From the NCBI GenBank assembly GCA_036266155.1, contig DATANR010000501.1, positions 1 to 11,331 on the forward strand: DNA of 11,331 bases, written 5' to 3'. Position 1 is the stretch's first letter. Each line of letters begins with the position of its first letter. The notes under the pieces are model-generated. The model saw only the letters and a list, made by a program, of their open reading frames with translations, ran no database searches and had not been told where the DNA came from. Below, one piece after another: positions 1 to 6,798 of the stretch. The stretch comes from SIAJ01 sp036266155 (GTDB lineage Bacteria > Planctomycetota > Planctomycetia > Gemmatales > Gemmataceae). Made by a program: the position numbers and the translations under genes.

Positions 1-60
1 TGGGACGAATAGGACCGATGGGACCGATTCGATTGGGTCCCATCGGTCCTATTCGTCCCA
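1..60. repeat. Perfect palindrome just past the TIGR03000 gene, possible terminator
   Basis: Positions 1-25 and 36-60 are exact reverse complements around a 10-base loop (26-35). The left arm is made of three variants of a 9-base unit (TGGGACGAA, TAGGACCGA, TGGGACCGA), so the element looks like a short tandem repeat facing its own inverted copy. It begins 10 bases beyond the stop codon of the leftward gene at 71, a position suited to a transcription terminator or mRNA 3'-end stabiliser. There is no clear U-run. The window starts at base 1, so the element may extend further left. Confidence 0.8.
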
Positions 61-70
61 TCACTACGAA

Positions 71-1168
71 CTACTTCCCCGGCTTCGCATCCACCACGCT
101 GCGTGCCGCGGCCGATTCGAGTTTGGCAAACAACTTCTCGAATGACGCCCGGCTTGTCTCACCGGCTTGCACCTTCACCTGGATCGTCTCGACCTCATCG
201 CGGCCAGCGAGCGCGATCGTCGCCTTGACCTCGTAGACGAACTCCTCGCCCGGTCTCAATTCCGGCGTGCGGAAGCTGCGTTCGCTGCCGGTGCTCGTGA
301 GGGCCGTGCCTTCCACTGTCACCGTGGCTCGCGACGGAACCGACAGAACGACGATCGCGCGGGCCGGCCGGCTGCTCTCGGTCTTGCTTTTCTTCGGCTC
401 TTCCTTTTTGGGCTCATCCTTCTTCACGTCCGGGACCATCGGCGACGGCGGCATCATCGGCGGGGCCGGCAACAGCGAGTCCGGTGGAATGGCAGGAGTA
501 CCAAGTTTCGGCGTGCCCGTCGTGCCGGGCAACGGCGGCATCGGAACCGGCGTCGACGGCGTCAAACCGATGGACGGCCAGTCCGGCCTCGGGAATGGCG
601 GCAGGTCGGCCGTCGTCGGCTTGTGCATCATCGGGACGGCTCCGTAGAAGCCGAAGTTGCCGTAGCCGCCAAAGCCCGCGAAGCCGACGCCCGCGCTGTG
701 ACCCGCCAGACCGGTGTCGAAAGCAAAGTTCAAATTGCAACAGGGGTGCTTTTCCGTGTAGTGGGCGTACGGCGGCGCGGAAAAGCCGGGCGGACAGCCG
801 AGGACGCTCGCGTAGTAGGCCGGCGTATCGGCAACCCCCCAACCATGGCCGCAGAAGCCGCAACCGGTCGGGCCACATGACGGATACGCATGCCCGCCGC
901 AGGGAGCACAGTTGCACGGGCTGGGCATGAAGAACGGGCCATACGTGTTGCAGCATCCACCGCAGAAACTCCAGGCGCCTCCCGGATAGGCGCTAAAGCC
1001 TTTGTTGTAACAGTTCACCCAGCCGTACCGGGCCGGGGCGCAACAGTCATAAAAGGAGTGCTTAAGCCAGAACCCGCAACCATAATTGGATGGGGTTACC
1101 GGACACAACATGGCTTGCGGCACGTCCGGGCCGGCCGTCATGGCGGCCAGCATGACGAGGGAATACAT
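71..1168 (-). CDS. Secreted Cys/Gly/Pro-rich protein with C-terminal TIGR03000 domain
   Basis: The product is a 365-residue protein of unknown biochemical role, probably exported. I chose the ATG at 1168 because a strong AGGAG lies 7 bases upstream. The frame stays open to 1363 but without such a signal, and residues 1-20 from this start form a short hydrophobic leader (MYSLVMLAAM...). Residues 22-144 hold 17 cysteines, often as CC or CxC pairs, mixed with Gly, Pro and aromatic residues. Residues 155-180 are Gly/Phe-rich and 185-245 Pro-rich. A charged Lys/Glu linker (about 249-265) leads to a beta-rich domain (about 268-345, from ARAIVVLSVP to the GETSRASF region) that matches my recollection of the Planctomycetes-specific domain TIGR03000. 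Inference: a disulfide-rich surface or envelope protein. The gene appears monocistronic, 222 bases downstream of the TPR gene and followed by the 1-60 palindrome. The family assignment is good; the function is unknown. Confidence 0.85.
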   Translation of the reverse strand: MYSLVMLAAMTAGPDVPQAMLCPVTPSNYGCGFWLKHSFYDCCAPARYGWVNCYNKGFSAYPGGAWSFCGGCCNTYGPFFMPSPCNCAPCGGHAYPSCGPTGCGFCGHGWGVADTPAYYASVLGCPPGFSAPPYAHYTEKHPCCNLNFAFDTGLAGHSAGVGFAGFGGYGNFGFYGAVPMMHKPTTADLPPFPRPDWPSIGLTPSTPVPMPPLPGTTGTPKLGTPAIPPDSLLPAPPMMPPSPMVPDVKKDEPKKEEPKKSKTESSRPARAIVVLSVPSRATVTVEGTALTSTGSERSFRTPELRPGEEFVYEVKATIALAGRDEVETIQVKVQAGETSRASFEKLFAKLESAAARSVVDAKPGK

Positions 1169-1175
1169 GCGAAAG

Positions 1176-1180
1176 CTCCT
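1176..1180 (-). promoter_or_regulatory. Ribosome binding site deciding the start at 1168
   Basis: On the minus strand AGGAG lies 7 bases before the ATG at 1168. It favours this internal ATG over any start further upstream in the same open frame, which would add 65 residues without leader character. Confidence 0.7.
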
Positions 1181-1351
1181 CTTCGCGCGTGAGAATGCGA
1201 CAGATGCAAGCATTCCCGCGCCGATGCGCAGAGCAATCAATTTGGATGAGATGCGGCAAGTGTCAGAAACATGGAACGCGGCACGGCCCGAGTGGGCGGC
1301 GCAATCGGAGGACCAGTTATTCCGGACGTATGAATTTGGTTGACCTCGCGC

Positions 1352-1374
1352 TTGTTTCAACAATGTCGAGACAT
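1352..1374. terminator. Two adjoining short palindromes past the TPR gene
   Basis: TTGTTTCAACAA (1352-1363) and ATGTCGAGACAT (1363-1374) are adjoining palindromes with 5-base arms and 2-base centres. They share one base and lie 17 bases beyond the TPR stop on the minus strand. They could end the leftward operon or be an operator for the TIGR03000 gene, whose start is about 180 bases further on. The arms are short and there is no U-run, so this is weak. I see nothing else in the 222-base gap 1169-1390. Confidence 0.2.
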
Positions 1375-1390
1375 GAGGTGGCGCAGGCCA

Positions 1391-1942
1391 TCATTTGACG
1401 GCGCAGACCGTCTTCAGATTGTGGAGATGGCGACGGACATCGTCAAAGCTGTATAAACTGCTGACACACGTGAAGAGCAAGTTGCGGAACCGACCAAGAG
1501 CGGCAATAGCCGATGGTATCTTCCCCGCCGCCTCGTAGCACAAACCCAGACGATACCAGCAGTCGGCAATGAGCGACTCAGCCCAGGCAACGCCTTCGCC
1601 GCACTCACCGTTAGCGAGCGAATGAACCCCACGCTTGATGAGCTTGCGGTAAATACGAATGGCAGCTTCATGGTCGCCGGTCGCATCCAAATCACCCGCC
1701 AAATCCCATAGCACGAGCGGACACTCGGGCGCCAATTCCAACGCTTGTTCCGCGATTTTCAAGGCCGAGCCGTATTTCCGTTGTTCGTAATAGGTCGTCC
1801 CCAGTCGAGTCAGAAGCCAGTGATTGTCCGGAGCGTCGCGGAGTTCACGCAGAAGAATTTTGCGCGCAGCGACCCACTGCTCTTGGTCAAAGAGCTCATC
1901 AATTACTTCGCTCAATTGACGGTTGGTCTTTTGCTTATTCAT
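1391..1942 (-). CDS. Small TPR-repeat protein
   Basis: The product is a 183-residue soluble protein with no signal peptide or membrane segment. Residues about 8-39, 42-75, 76-109 and 121-150 read as helical tetratricopeptide repeats. The clearest is 42-75 (LLTRLGTTYYEQRKYGSALKI, with typical small and aromatic positions), followed by WDLAGDLDATGDHEAAIRIY. TPR domains scaffold protein-protein contacts; the partner cannot be seen here. I chose the ATG at 1942 because the open frame upstream (to 2131) overlaps the 52-residue gene and is rich in Arg and Lys as expected of a shadow frame. The start overlaps the stop of that small gene by 8 bases (ATGAATAA), which suggests translational coupling in the leftward operon. 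A segment near 108-118 (NGECGEGVAW) interrupts the repeat rhythm. The TPR call is firm; the cellular role is unknown. Confidence 0.8.
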   Translation of the reverse strand: MNKQKTNRQLSEVIDELFDQEQWVAARKILLRELRDAPDNHWLLTRLGTTYYEQRKYGSALKIAEQALELAPECPLVLWDLAGDLDATGDHEAAIRIYRKLIKRGVHSLANGECGEGVAWAESLIADCWYRLGLCYEAAGKIPSAIAALGRFRNLLFTCVSSLYSFDDVRRHLHNLKTVCAVK

Positions 1943-2093
1943 CTTGCAGCCGCCTTCGCTTTCGCTGCTGGCCCTTGTAGCGGCCCGACGTGTCTTTCTT
2001 CTCGCCGCCCTGGTCCATCTTTTTTTTTCGTTGCTGCCCGTGCTCGTGCGCGTCTTTCTGAGACTTTCGGGCGCCCTTCGAATGCTCGGCCAT
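1935..2093 (-). CDS. Small highly basic protein, 52 residues, unknown function
   Basis: A short reading frame starts at ATG 2093 and ends at TAA 1935. It encodes a very hydrophilic, Lys/Arg/Gln-rich peptide beginning MAEHSKGARKSQ and ending RKRRRLQDE, with no hydrophobic core. It lies 27 bases after the stop of the membrane protein gene, has a GGGGA about 6 bases before its ATG, and its stop overlaps the ATG of the TPR gene by 8 bases. This tight spacing is the main evidence that it is real, since the peptide is low in complexity and I recognise no family. Its composition suits nucleic-acid or ribosome binding, or an intrinsically disordered protein, which is inference. It contains a run of nine A (minus strand, 2020-2028) encoding Arg-Lys-Lys-Lys, a possible slippage site. 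Confidence 0.55.
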   Translation of the reverse strand: MAEHSKGARKSQKDAHEHGQQRKKKMDQGGEKKDTSGRYKGQQRKRRRLQDE

Positions 2094-2120
2094 TGGGCGT
2101 CCCCACGCTCCTCAGGCATT

Positions 2121-3413
2121 CTACATCCCAAAGAACGGCACCGGCACCAGGAACGCGTGCTGCTCGTAGAGGCTGAACACGCCGTTCCAGCTCGTGTATT
2201 GCGTCAGGAACACGATCGCGACGTAGGCAGCCGCGGCGGGGACGAACGGTAGGCGTCCGGTCCACCGGAAGAACCAGTGTCGCGGCTTCTTGCGGCGGTT
2301 GGCCCGGCCCATCGCCCAGCCGGTGAGGATGCGCGCCGGGTAGATGAAGCTGATGAACACCAGCCCCGGCAGCCACGCGGCTTCCTTCGGCACCACCTCA
2401 ATCTTCAACAAATAAAGTGGTAGCGCGAACAGCAGCGTGACGAAGAACGCGAACGCGAAGGCCCACGGCGCCTTGCGAAAGTCGCGGCGCACGGCCAGCA
2501 CATTGAAGCCCTGCGAAAAGCGGTTGGTGGTCACCATCCGGAGTTGCAGGAATGGCAGGTAGATCAACACGAGCCCGAGCATCACGGCGCCGACGAAGCC
2601 GAGAAACGGGGCCGCCGGCGCTTTCGTATGTGAAAAGGCGAGCCATGTAATGGGAAAAACGAGCCAGCAGAAGGCGGCGGCGAAACCGCGGAAGCCGAGC
2701 CAGAACACGTATGGCAACCGCAGCGAGACGGTGAAGTTCCAAAGGGTGTCGCGCAGCTTCGTGTAATAGCCGCCCCGGAAGACACGGATTAGTACCCAAA
2801 TCAAATTGAACGGCGAAATGAAGTGCCGCAACTTGCCGCCCATCGCACAGGCGAGCGTAATGTGGACGATGATCAAGGCCATCAGCAAATAGTGGCCGAA
2901 ACGCCAGGCAGTGGAAGCGTTGCTCTCCGGGTCAATGATCTGTGCCGAGTCGGTGAAGTCGGCCAATATTCGGAGCGGCAGCACGAATACCCAGCTGGCA
3001 AGAATAATCCCACCGAGCCGGGCTGCCCTACGAATACCGGGGAATCCATCGCGAATGCGCCCTGACTTCGCGACACGGCCAGACGCTTCAAGCAAGTAGC
3101 CAAGGCTCAAGAACTGCAAGATCGGCAACGCCGCCAGGAACGCCAGCCCGCCAATCAAGCAGAAGAAGCCGAAGATCCACTCGATGCCGTCGTGAAGAAG
3201 TTGGAATTCGTTGCGACCGCGGCGCACGGGCAACGGCGGTGGGGTTGTGTCACGGTCGTCTTCGTTGCGTGGAAGCGGTGGCGGAACAGGCGTGTCGAAG
3301 TCGCGACGATCCGGGAGCGGCGGTGGGCCTTCCGGTTCTCGATACGGGACCAGAGCCGTCGGCAACGGCGGTGGCAACTGAGGCAGCGGCGGCGGCATCG
3401 TCGGGAGAGACAT
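2121..3413 (-). CDS. Multi-pass membrane protein with Pro-rich N-terminal tail
   Basis: The product is a 430-residue integral membrane protein of unknown function. Residues 1-66 are a disordered tail with repeated PPPLP motifs (near 7-10, 14-17, 31-34, 45-48 and 58-62) separated by charged Arg/Asp/Glu stretches. About eight hydrophobic segments follow, near 78-106, 133-150, 174-191, 234-260, 269-290, 316-336, 346-364 and 388-406. Basic loops such as RRKKPRHWFFR (372-383) probably face the cytoplasm. I chose the ATG at 3413; a TTG at 3452 would add 13 residues, and neither has a strong ribosome binding site, so the start is uncertain. Repeated PPPLP motifs could bind partner domains or make ribosomes pause. 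It is the first gene of the leftward operon with the 52-residue and TPR genes. No transporter signature or catalytic motif is evident, so I assign no substrate. Confidence 0.8.
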   Translation of the reverse strand: MSLPTMPPPLPQLPPPLPTALVPYREPEGPPPLPDRRDFDTPVPPPLPRNEDDRDTTPPPLPVRRGRNEFQLLHDGIEWIFGFFCLIGGLAFLAALPILQFLSLGYLLEASGRVAKSGRIRDGFPGIRRAARLGGIILASWVFVLPLRILADFTDSAQIIDPESNASTAWRFGHYLLMALIIVHITLACAMGGKLRHFISPFNLIWVLIRVFRGGYYTKLRDTLWNFTVSLRLPYVFWLGFRGFAAAFCWLVFPITWLAFSHTKAPAAPFLGFVGAVMLGLVLIYLPFLQLRMVTTNRFSQGFNVLAVRRDFRKAPWAFAFAFFVTLLFALPLYLLKIEVVPKEAAWLPGLVFISFIYPARILTGWAMGRANRRKKPRHWFFRWTGRLPFVPAAAAYVAIVFLTQYTSWNGVFSLYEQHAFLVPVPFFGM

Positions 3414-3492
3414 CTCAAGGAATACCCGCGCGGGCGGAGGCGGTTTCAACAAGCAAGGCGGCCGCGTGACCGAAACAATTCATGCTCTACTC

Positions 3493-3501
3493 TGGTAAGA
3501 T
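3493..3501 (+). promoter_or_regulatory. Possible extended -10 promoter for the DUF1549/DUF1553 gene
   Basis: TGGTAAGAT fits an extended -10 pattern (TGn followed by TAAGAT, 4 of 6 matches to TATAAT). It lies 29 bases before the GTG start at 3531, inside the divergent gap between the leftward membrane protein gene and this gene. There is no good -35 element at the usual distance. Planctomycete promoter consensus is poorly known, so this is tentative. Confidence 0.2.
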
Positions 3502-3530
3502 AGCTTAAACGACGGGTCGAGGATGCGGAA

Positions 3531-5141
3531 GTGAACTGGGCGCGAAACCTTCTCTTTGTTGGCGTGGTGGGTGGCGGGCTCGTCGCTCTCGTCGTCAACC
3601 TGTGGCCGCCGCCCCGGCCCGCGCACATCACGCATTACGAGAATGCCGACTATAAGGACGCGCAGTTCCGCGAGGTGGTCGCTCGCGTCGACGCATCGTT
3701 TCAGCAAGATTGGCAATCGAACCGCGTCAAGCCCGCCGAGCCCGCGCCTGACCTCGTGCAAGCTCGACGAGTGGCCCTTGGCCTGATGGGCGCCGTCCCT
3801 TCGCTCGAAGAGATCCGCCAGTTCGAGGTATTGCCGGCCGATCAACGGATGCCGTGGTTTATCGACCATGTTCTCGCCGACGAGCGTCATCACGACTATG
3901 TCGCCGAGCGCCTCGGTCGTGCTTTCGTCGGCATTGAGGCAGGGCCGTTCGTGTTCTTCCGTCGGCATCGCTTTGTGAAATGGATCGAAGAGCAGATCGC
4001 GGCCAATCGCCCTTACGACCAGATCGTCCGCGATGTCATCGCGACCGAAGGCCTGTGGACCGACCACCCGGCCGCGAACTTTGTCAGCGTGACCGCTCAA
4101 CAGGATAAGGGCAACGCGCCGAACCCCGTACGTTTGGCCGGCCGAGTCACGCGGGCGTTCCTGGGACTGCGGCTCGATTGTGCCGAGTGCCACAACCATC
4201 CGTTCGCCACTTGGAAGCAGACCGACTTCCAGGGCTTCTCCGCCTTCTTCGGGCAGACGCATATCAACTTTGACGGCGTCCGCGACAAGGATGGCGAATA
4301 CGAGGTTGAAGACAAGAAGACGCAAGTCAAGAAGGTCGTTCCTCCGCACGTTCCCTTCGCGCCCGAGTTGCTTCCCGAGAAGGGGACGCGCCGCGAGAAA
4401 CTCGCCGCGTGGGTCACGCACCCGCAGAACCCGTACTTTGCGCGGGCGACCGTCAACCGCGTTTGGGCCCTGATGTTCGGCCGGCCGCTCGTCGCCCCCG
4501 TCGACAACCTGGAATCGGATGCGCCGATCCCGCCGGCCATGCAGATCTTGGCCGACGATTTCACCGCGCACAAATTCGATCTGCGGCGACTGATGCGCGT
4601 GATCGTGTGTACGCAGGTCTTCCGGCTCGATAGCGCCACGGAGTTTGATGCCGGCGACGCGGCGGACAAAGCCTGGGCTGTTTATCCGCTGAGCCGGCTG
4701 CGGCCCGAACAGGTGTCCGGAAGCGTGTTGCAGGCGGCGTCCGTCTCGACGTTGAACAAGGAGACGCACATCGTTGTGCGGCTGGTCCGACAGCAGCAGC
4801 AGTTCCAATTCATCCAGCGCTATGGCGACACGGGCGAAGACGAGTTCGACAACCGCGGCGGCACAATCCCGCAACGCCTCCTCTTGATGAACGGCGAAAT
4901 GGTCCGTGACCGTGTGTCTGCCACGCCGGCGAGCGCGACTGGCCGAATTTCTTGGCTCGCTCCGAACGATCCGAAGGTCGTGGAGACCGCGTACCTCGCG
5001 GTGCTGTCGCGGCGACCGACCGCTGACGAAGCAGCCCACTTCGAAGCGACGCTCCGCGACAAGCGCCTGAGCCGCGGGCAACATTTGGAAGACCTCTACT
5101 GGGCGTTGATTAATTCGACGGAGTTTTCGTGGAATCATTGA
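3531..5141 (+). CDS. DUF1549/DUF1553 membrane-anchored protein with CxxCH motif
   Basis: The product is 536 residues. The GTG at 3531 has GAGGA 7 bases upstream; the ATG at 3523 gives only three codons before a stop. An N-terminal hydrophobic segment (residues about 7-25) is a signal anchor or signal peptide, so the rest should be outside the cytoplasmic membrane. Residues about 45-235 match DUF1549, including CAECHNHPF at 217-225 with a CxxCH heme c-type motif. Residues about 285-515 match DUF1553 (TVNRVWALMFGRPLV, the PLSRLRPEQ region, LLLMNG, and a terminal NSTEFSWNH like the usual NSxEFxxNH ending). In planctomycetes these proteins are usually encoded beside a DUF1501 gene, as here, and have been proposed to act with cytochrome-like domains in a compartment-associated process; the reaction is unknown. 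Heme attachment through the CxxCH is possible but unproven. The protein is shorter than versions carrying N-terminal PSCyt domains. Confidence 0.9.
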   Translation: MNWARNLLFVGVVGGGLVALVVNLWPPPRPAHITHYENADYKDAQFREVVARVDASFQQDWQSNRVKPAEPAPDLVQARRVALGLMGAVPSLEEIRQFEVLPADQRMPWFIDHVLADERHHDYVAERLGRAFVGIEAGPFVFFRRHRFVKWIEEQIAANRPYDQIVRDVIATEGLWTDHPAANFVSVTAQQDKGNAPNPVRLAGRVTRAFLGLRLDCAECHNHPFATWKQTDFQGFSAFFGQTHINFDGVRDKDGEYEVEDKKTQVKKVVPPHVPFAPELLPEKGTRREKLAAWVTHPQNPYFARATVNRVWALMFGRPLVAPVDNLESDAPIPPAMQILADDFTAHKFDLRRLMRVIVCTQVFRLDSATEFDAGDAADKAWAVYPLSRLRPEQVSGSVLQAASVSTLNKETHIVVRLVRQQQQFQFIQRYGDTGEDEFDNRGGTIPQRLLLMNGEMVRDRVSATPASATGRISWLAPNDPKVVETAYLAVLSRRPTADEAAHFEATLRDKRLSRGQHLEDLYWALINSTEFSWNH

Positions 5142-5143
5142 TC
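5112..5143 (+). repeat. Diverged direct repeat of the gene junction, copy 1
   Basis: These 32 bases match 5313-5344 at 26 positions, exactly 201 bases apart, sharing the core TCGTGGAATCA. Copy 1 encodes the end of the DUF1553 protein (TEFSWNH then TGA). In the next frame it holds a GTG (5129) reading VESLIEACR then a stop at 5156-5158, which resembles the beginning of the downstream DUF1501 protein. Confidence 0.75.
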
Positions 5144-5160
5144 GAGGCGTGTAGATAGGA

Positions 5161-5279
5161 GCCGAGTGCGGCGGAGACCGAAGCACAGCGAGGTCGACGC
5201 TATGCCGTCCCGCGAAGACGTCGACCTCGCTGCGCTTCGGTCTCCGCCGCACTGCGCTTCGGTCTCCGCCGCACTCGGC
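5161..5279. repeat. Long palindromic repeat with an internal 22-bp tandem duplication
   Basis: The left arm 5161-5199 is the reverse complement of 5219-5253 joined to 5276-5279, with one mismatch (5185). The 22 bases between those two pieces (5254-5275) are an exact second copy of 5232-5253. The loop is 5200-5218. Before the duplication the element would have had 39-bp arms. It lies between two genes that probably belong to one transcript and could form a strong mRNA hairpin lowering or uncoupling expression of the second gene. It codes for nothing recognisable and has no transposase, so it looks like a non-autonomous or REP-like element. The 188-base gap 5142-5329 otherwise holds only the junction repeat. 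Confidence 0.8.
5232..5275. repeat. Exact tandem duplication, 2 x 22 bp
   Basis: The 22-base unit at 5232-5253 (starting GCGCTTCGG and ending CGCACT) is repeated without change at 5254-5275. Only one unit exists in the opposite arm (5162-5185 region). The second copy is therefore a recent addition that breaks the symmetry of the palindrome. Confidence 0.85.
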
Positions 5280-5312
5280 ATTTTCGACCAAAGGACGACG
5301 GTCTACTACTAG

Positions 5313-5344
5313 ATTTGGACGGACTTCTCGTGGAATCACTAATC
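5313..5344 (+). repeat. Diverged direct repeat of the gene junction, copy 2
   Basis: This is the second copy of the 32-base sequence at 5112-5143. In the DUF1553 frame it reads TDFSWNH then TAA (5340-5342), a second version of that family's C-terminus. In the DUF1501 frame it supplies the actual start, GTG 5330 reading VESLI. The differences are largely silent or conservative in both frames. Confidence 0.75.
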
Positions 5345-6595
5345 CAATATCCGCCGCTCAATCGCCGCAACTTCCTCCGTGCCGGCCTCGCCGGGGCCAC
5401 GTGGCTGACGCCGATCGGCCATCTGCTCGCGCGCGATTCGGAATTGAAGCGCGAGCCGGCCACCTCGGTCATCATGCTCTGGATGCAGGGTGGTCCGAGC
5501 CAGCTCGAGACGTTTGATCCGCATCCGAACACGAACATCGCCGCCGGCACCGGAGCGATCAAGACGGCCGTCAAGGATGTGCTCATCGCTCCCGGTCTCG
5601 AACGCGTGGCCGAGGAGATGGGTTCGATCGCACTCGTCCGCTCGATGACCAGCAAGGAAGGCGACCACGAACGCGGCACCTACAACCTGAAGACCGGCTT
5701 CCGACCCGACCCGACGATCGTGCATCCGTCGATGGGCGCGATCATCTGCCACGAACTACCGGGCACCGGCGTCGAAATCCCGCGACACGTGAGCATCCTG
5801 CCCGGCCAATGGGGCGCTCGCGGCGGGTTCCTCGGCGACAACTATGACGCCTTCCGCATGGACGACCCGGCCGGCCCCGTGCCGGACACGCAATCGTTCT
5901 TGCCCAAGTCCCGCGAGGAGGAACGGCAACGCGGCTTGGATGTGGTTGAGGGCGCCTTCGCCCGTGGTCGCGGCAAACGGGCCGAAGGCACGATGCACAA
6001 GGACACAGTCGCCGGTGCCAAGCGCATGATGTCGAGTGAGCAATTGGCAGCCTTCGACGTGTCGAAAGAACCGGCCGCGACGCGGAAAATGTACGGCGAC
6101 AGCGCCTTCGGCCGCGGTTGCCTGGCCGCCCGCCGGCTGATCGAGGTCGGCGTGCGCTGCGTCGAAGTGACCCTCTCCGGCTGGGACACGCACGCGAACA
6201 ACCACACGCAGCACAAGAAGCAACTCGAAATCCTCGACCCCGCGTACAGCGCTTTGTTGAAAGACCTACGCGAGCGCAAACTGCTTGAGCGCACACTCGT
6301 AATTTGGGCCGGCGAATTCGGCCGCACACCCTCAGTCAACCCGGCAGGCGGCCGCGACCACTGGCCCGTCGGCTTTACCGTGGCCCTGGCCGGCGGCGGC
6401 ATCAAGGGCGGATCCGTGGTCGGCGCCACCGATCCCGGCGGCAAAGCGGAGGTGAAGGACCCCGTCACCGTCGGCGACCTGCACGCGACGGCGTTGACCG
6501 CCGTCGGCATCGACCCCACGAAGCTGAGCCAGACGCCAATCGGGCGGACGGTGAAGTTCGCGGAAGGGAAACCGATCAAGGGGCTGCTGGCATGA
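5330..6595 (+). CDS. DUF1501 protein with twin-arginine-like leader
   Basis: The product is about 421 residues. I chose GTG 5330 because GGACGGA (5317-5323) lies 6 bases upstream; a TTG at 5315 in frame would add five residues. The N-terminus (RRNFLRAGLAGATWLTPIG) has the paired arginines and hydrophobic stretch of a Tat signal, as is common in DUF1501 proteins. Family landmarks follow in order: MLWMQGGPSQLETFDPHPN, the GDHERGTYNLKTGF region, GWDTHANNHTQHKKQL, then LVIWAGEFGRTP with GGRDHWP. DUF1501 is related to the alkaline phosphatase/sulfatase fold, and the conserved Asp and His residues are compatible with metal binding, but the substrate is unknown. It follows the DUF1549/DUF1553 gene, its usual partner, and the two products probably work together outside the cytoplasm. 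The pair is separated by a palindromic repeat, so expression may be partly uncoupled. The length is normal and no truncation is seen. Confidence 0.9.
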   Translation: MESLIQYPPLNRRNFLRAGLAGATWLTPIGHLLARDSELKREPATSVIMLWMQGGPSQLETFDPHPNTNIAAGTGAIKTAVKDVLIAPGLERVAEEMGSIALVRSMTSKEGDHERGTYNLKTGFRPDPTIVHPSMGAIICHELPGTGVEIPRHVSILPGQWGARGGFLGDNYDAFRMDDPAGPVPDTQSFLPKSREEERQRGLDVVEGAFARGRGKRAEGTMHKDTVAGAKRMMSSEQLAAFDVSKEPAATRKMYGDSAFGRGCLAARRLIEVGVRCVEVTLSGWDTHANNHTQHKKQLEILDPAYSALLKDLRERKLLERTLVIWAGEFGRTPSVNPAGGRDHWPVGFTVALAGGGIKGGSVVGATDPGGKAEVKDPVTVGDLHATALTAVGIDPTKLSQTPIGRTVKFAEGKPIKGLLA

Positions 6596-6618
6596 TGCTG
6601 ATCGATAGTCGTCAGACT

Positions 6619-6642
6619 GGACACCCCATGTGCCGGGTGTCC
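6619..6642. terminator. Hairpin between two converging genes
   Basis: GGACACCC (6619-6626) and GGGTGTCC (6635-6642) are perfect inverted arms around an 8-base loop, 24 bases past the DUF1501 stop. They lie in the 203-base gap between converging genes, a natural terminator position, though no U-run follows. The rest of the gap is AT-richer and holds nothing I can name. Confidence 0.4.
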
Positions 6643-6798
6643 GGATTGATTGCTTTCATGACACACATGCCCCAACTCGGTTCACCGATTTTTCCGCAAT
6701 CAGTTGCAACGAATTAAGATCGTGCCCCGCACTTAATTGCATCGAGCATTCGCGTCGACCGTTTTGAGATGATTCGGGATGAGATAAAATAAAAGGGA

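Noticed and set aside
1169..1363. A 65-residue N-terminal extension of the TIGR03000 protein
   Set aside because: It would bury the hydrophobic leader and ignore the strong AGGAG before 1168; the sequence has no leader or domain features.
1943..2131. A 63-residue N-terminal extension of the TPR protein
   Set aside because: It overlaps the 52-residue small gene in another frame and consists of Arg/Thr/Ser-rich residues typical of a shadow frame.
3480..5339. A 619-codon open frame on the minus strand opposite the DUF1549/DUF1553 gene
   Set aside because: It is antisense to a gene with clear family motifs, has no recognisable domain, and its Arg/Val-rich composition is what a GC-rich complementary frame gives.
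6592..6717. A 41-codon frame starting in an ATGA overlap with the DUF1501 stop, with AAGGGG 8 bases upstream
   Set aside because: The overlap and ribosome binding site are attractive, but the peptide (MMLIDSRQTGHP...) shows no domain character and contains the 6619-6642 hairpin, so it is more likely a chance frame.
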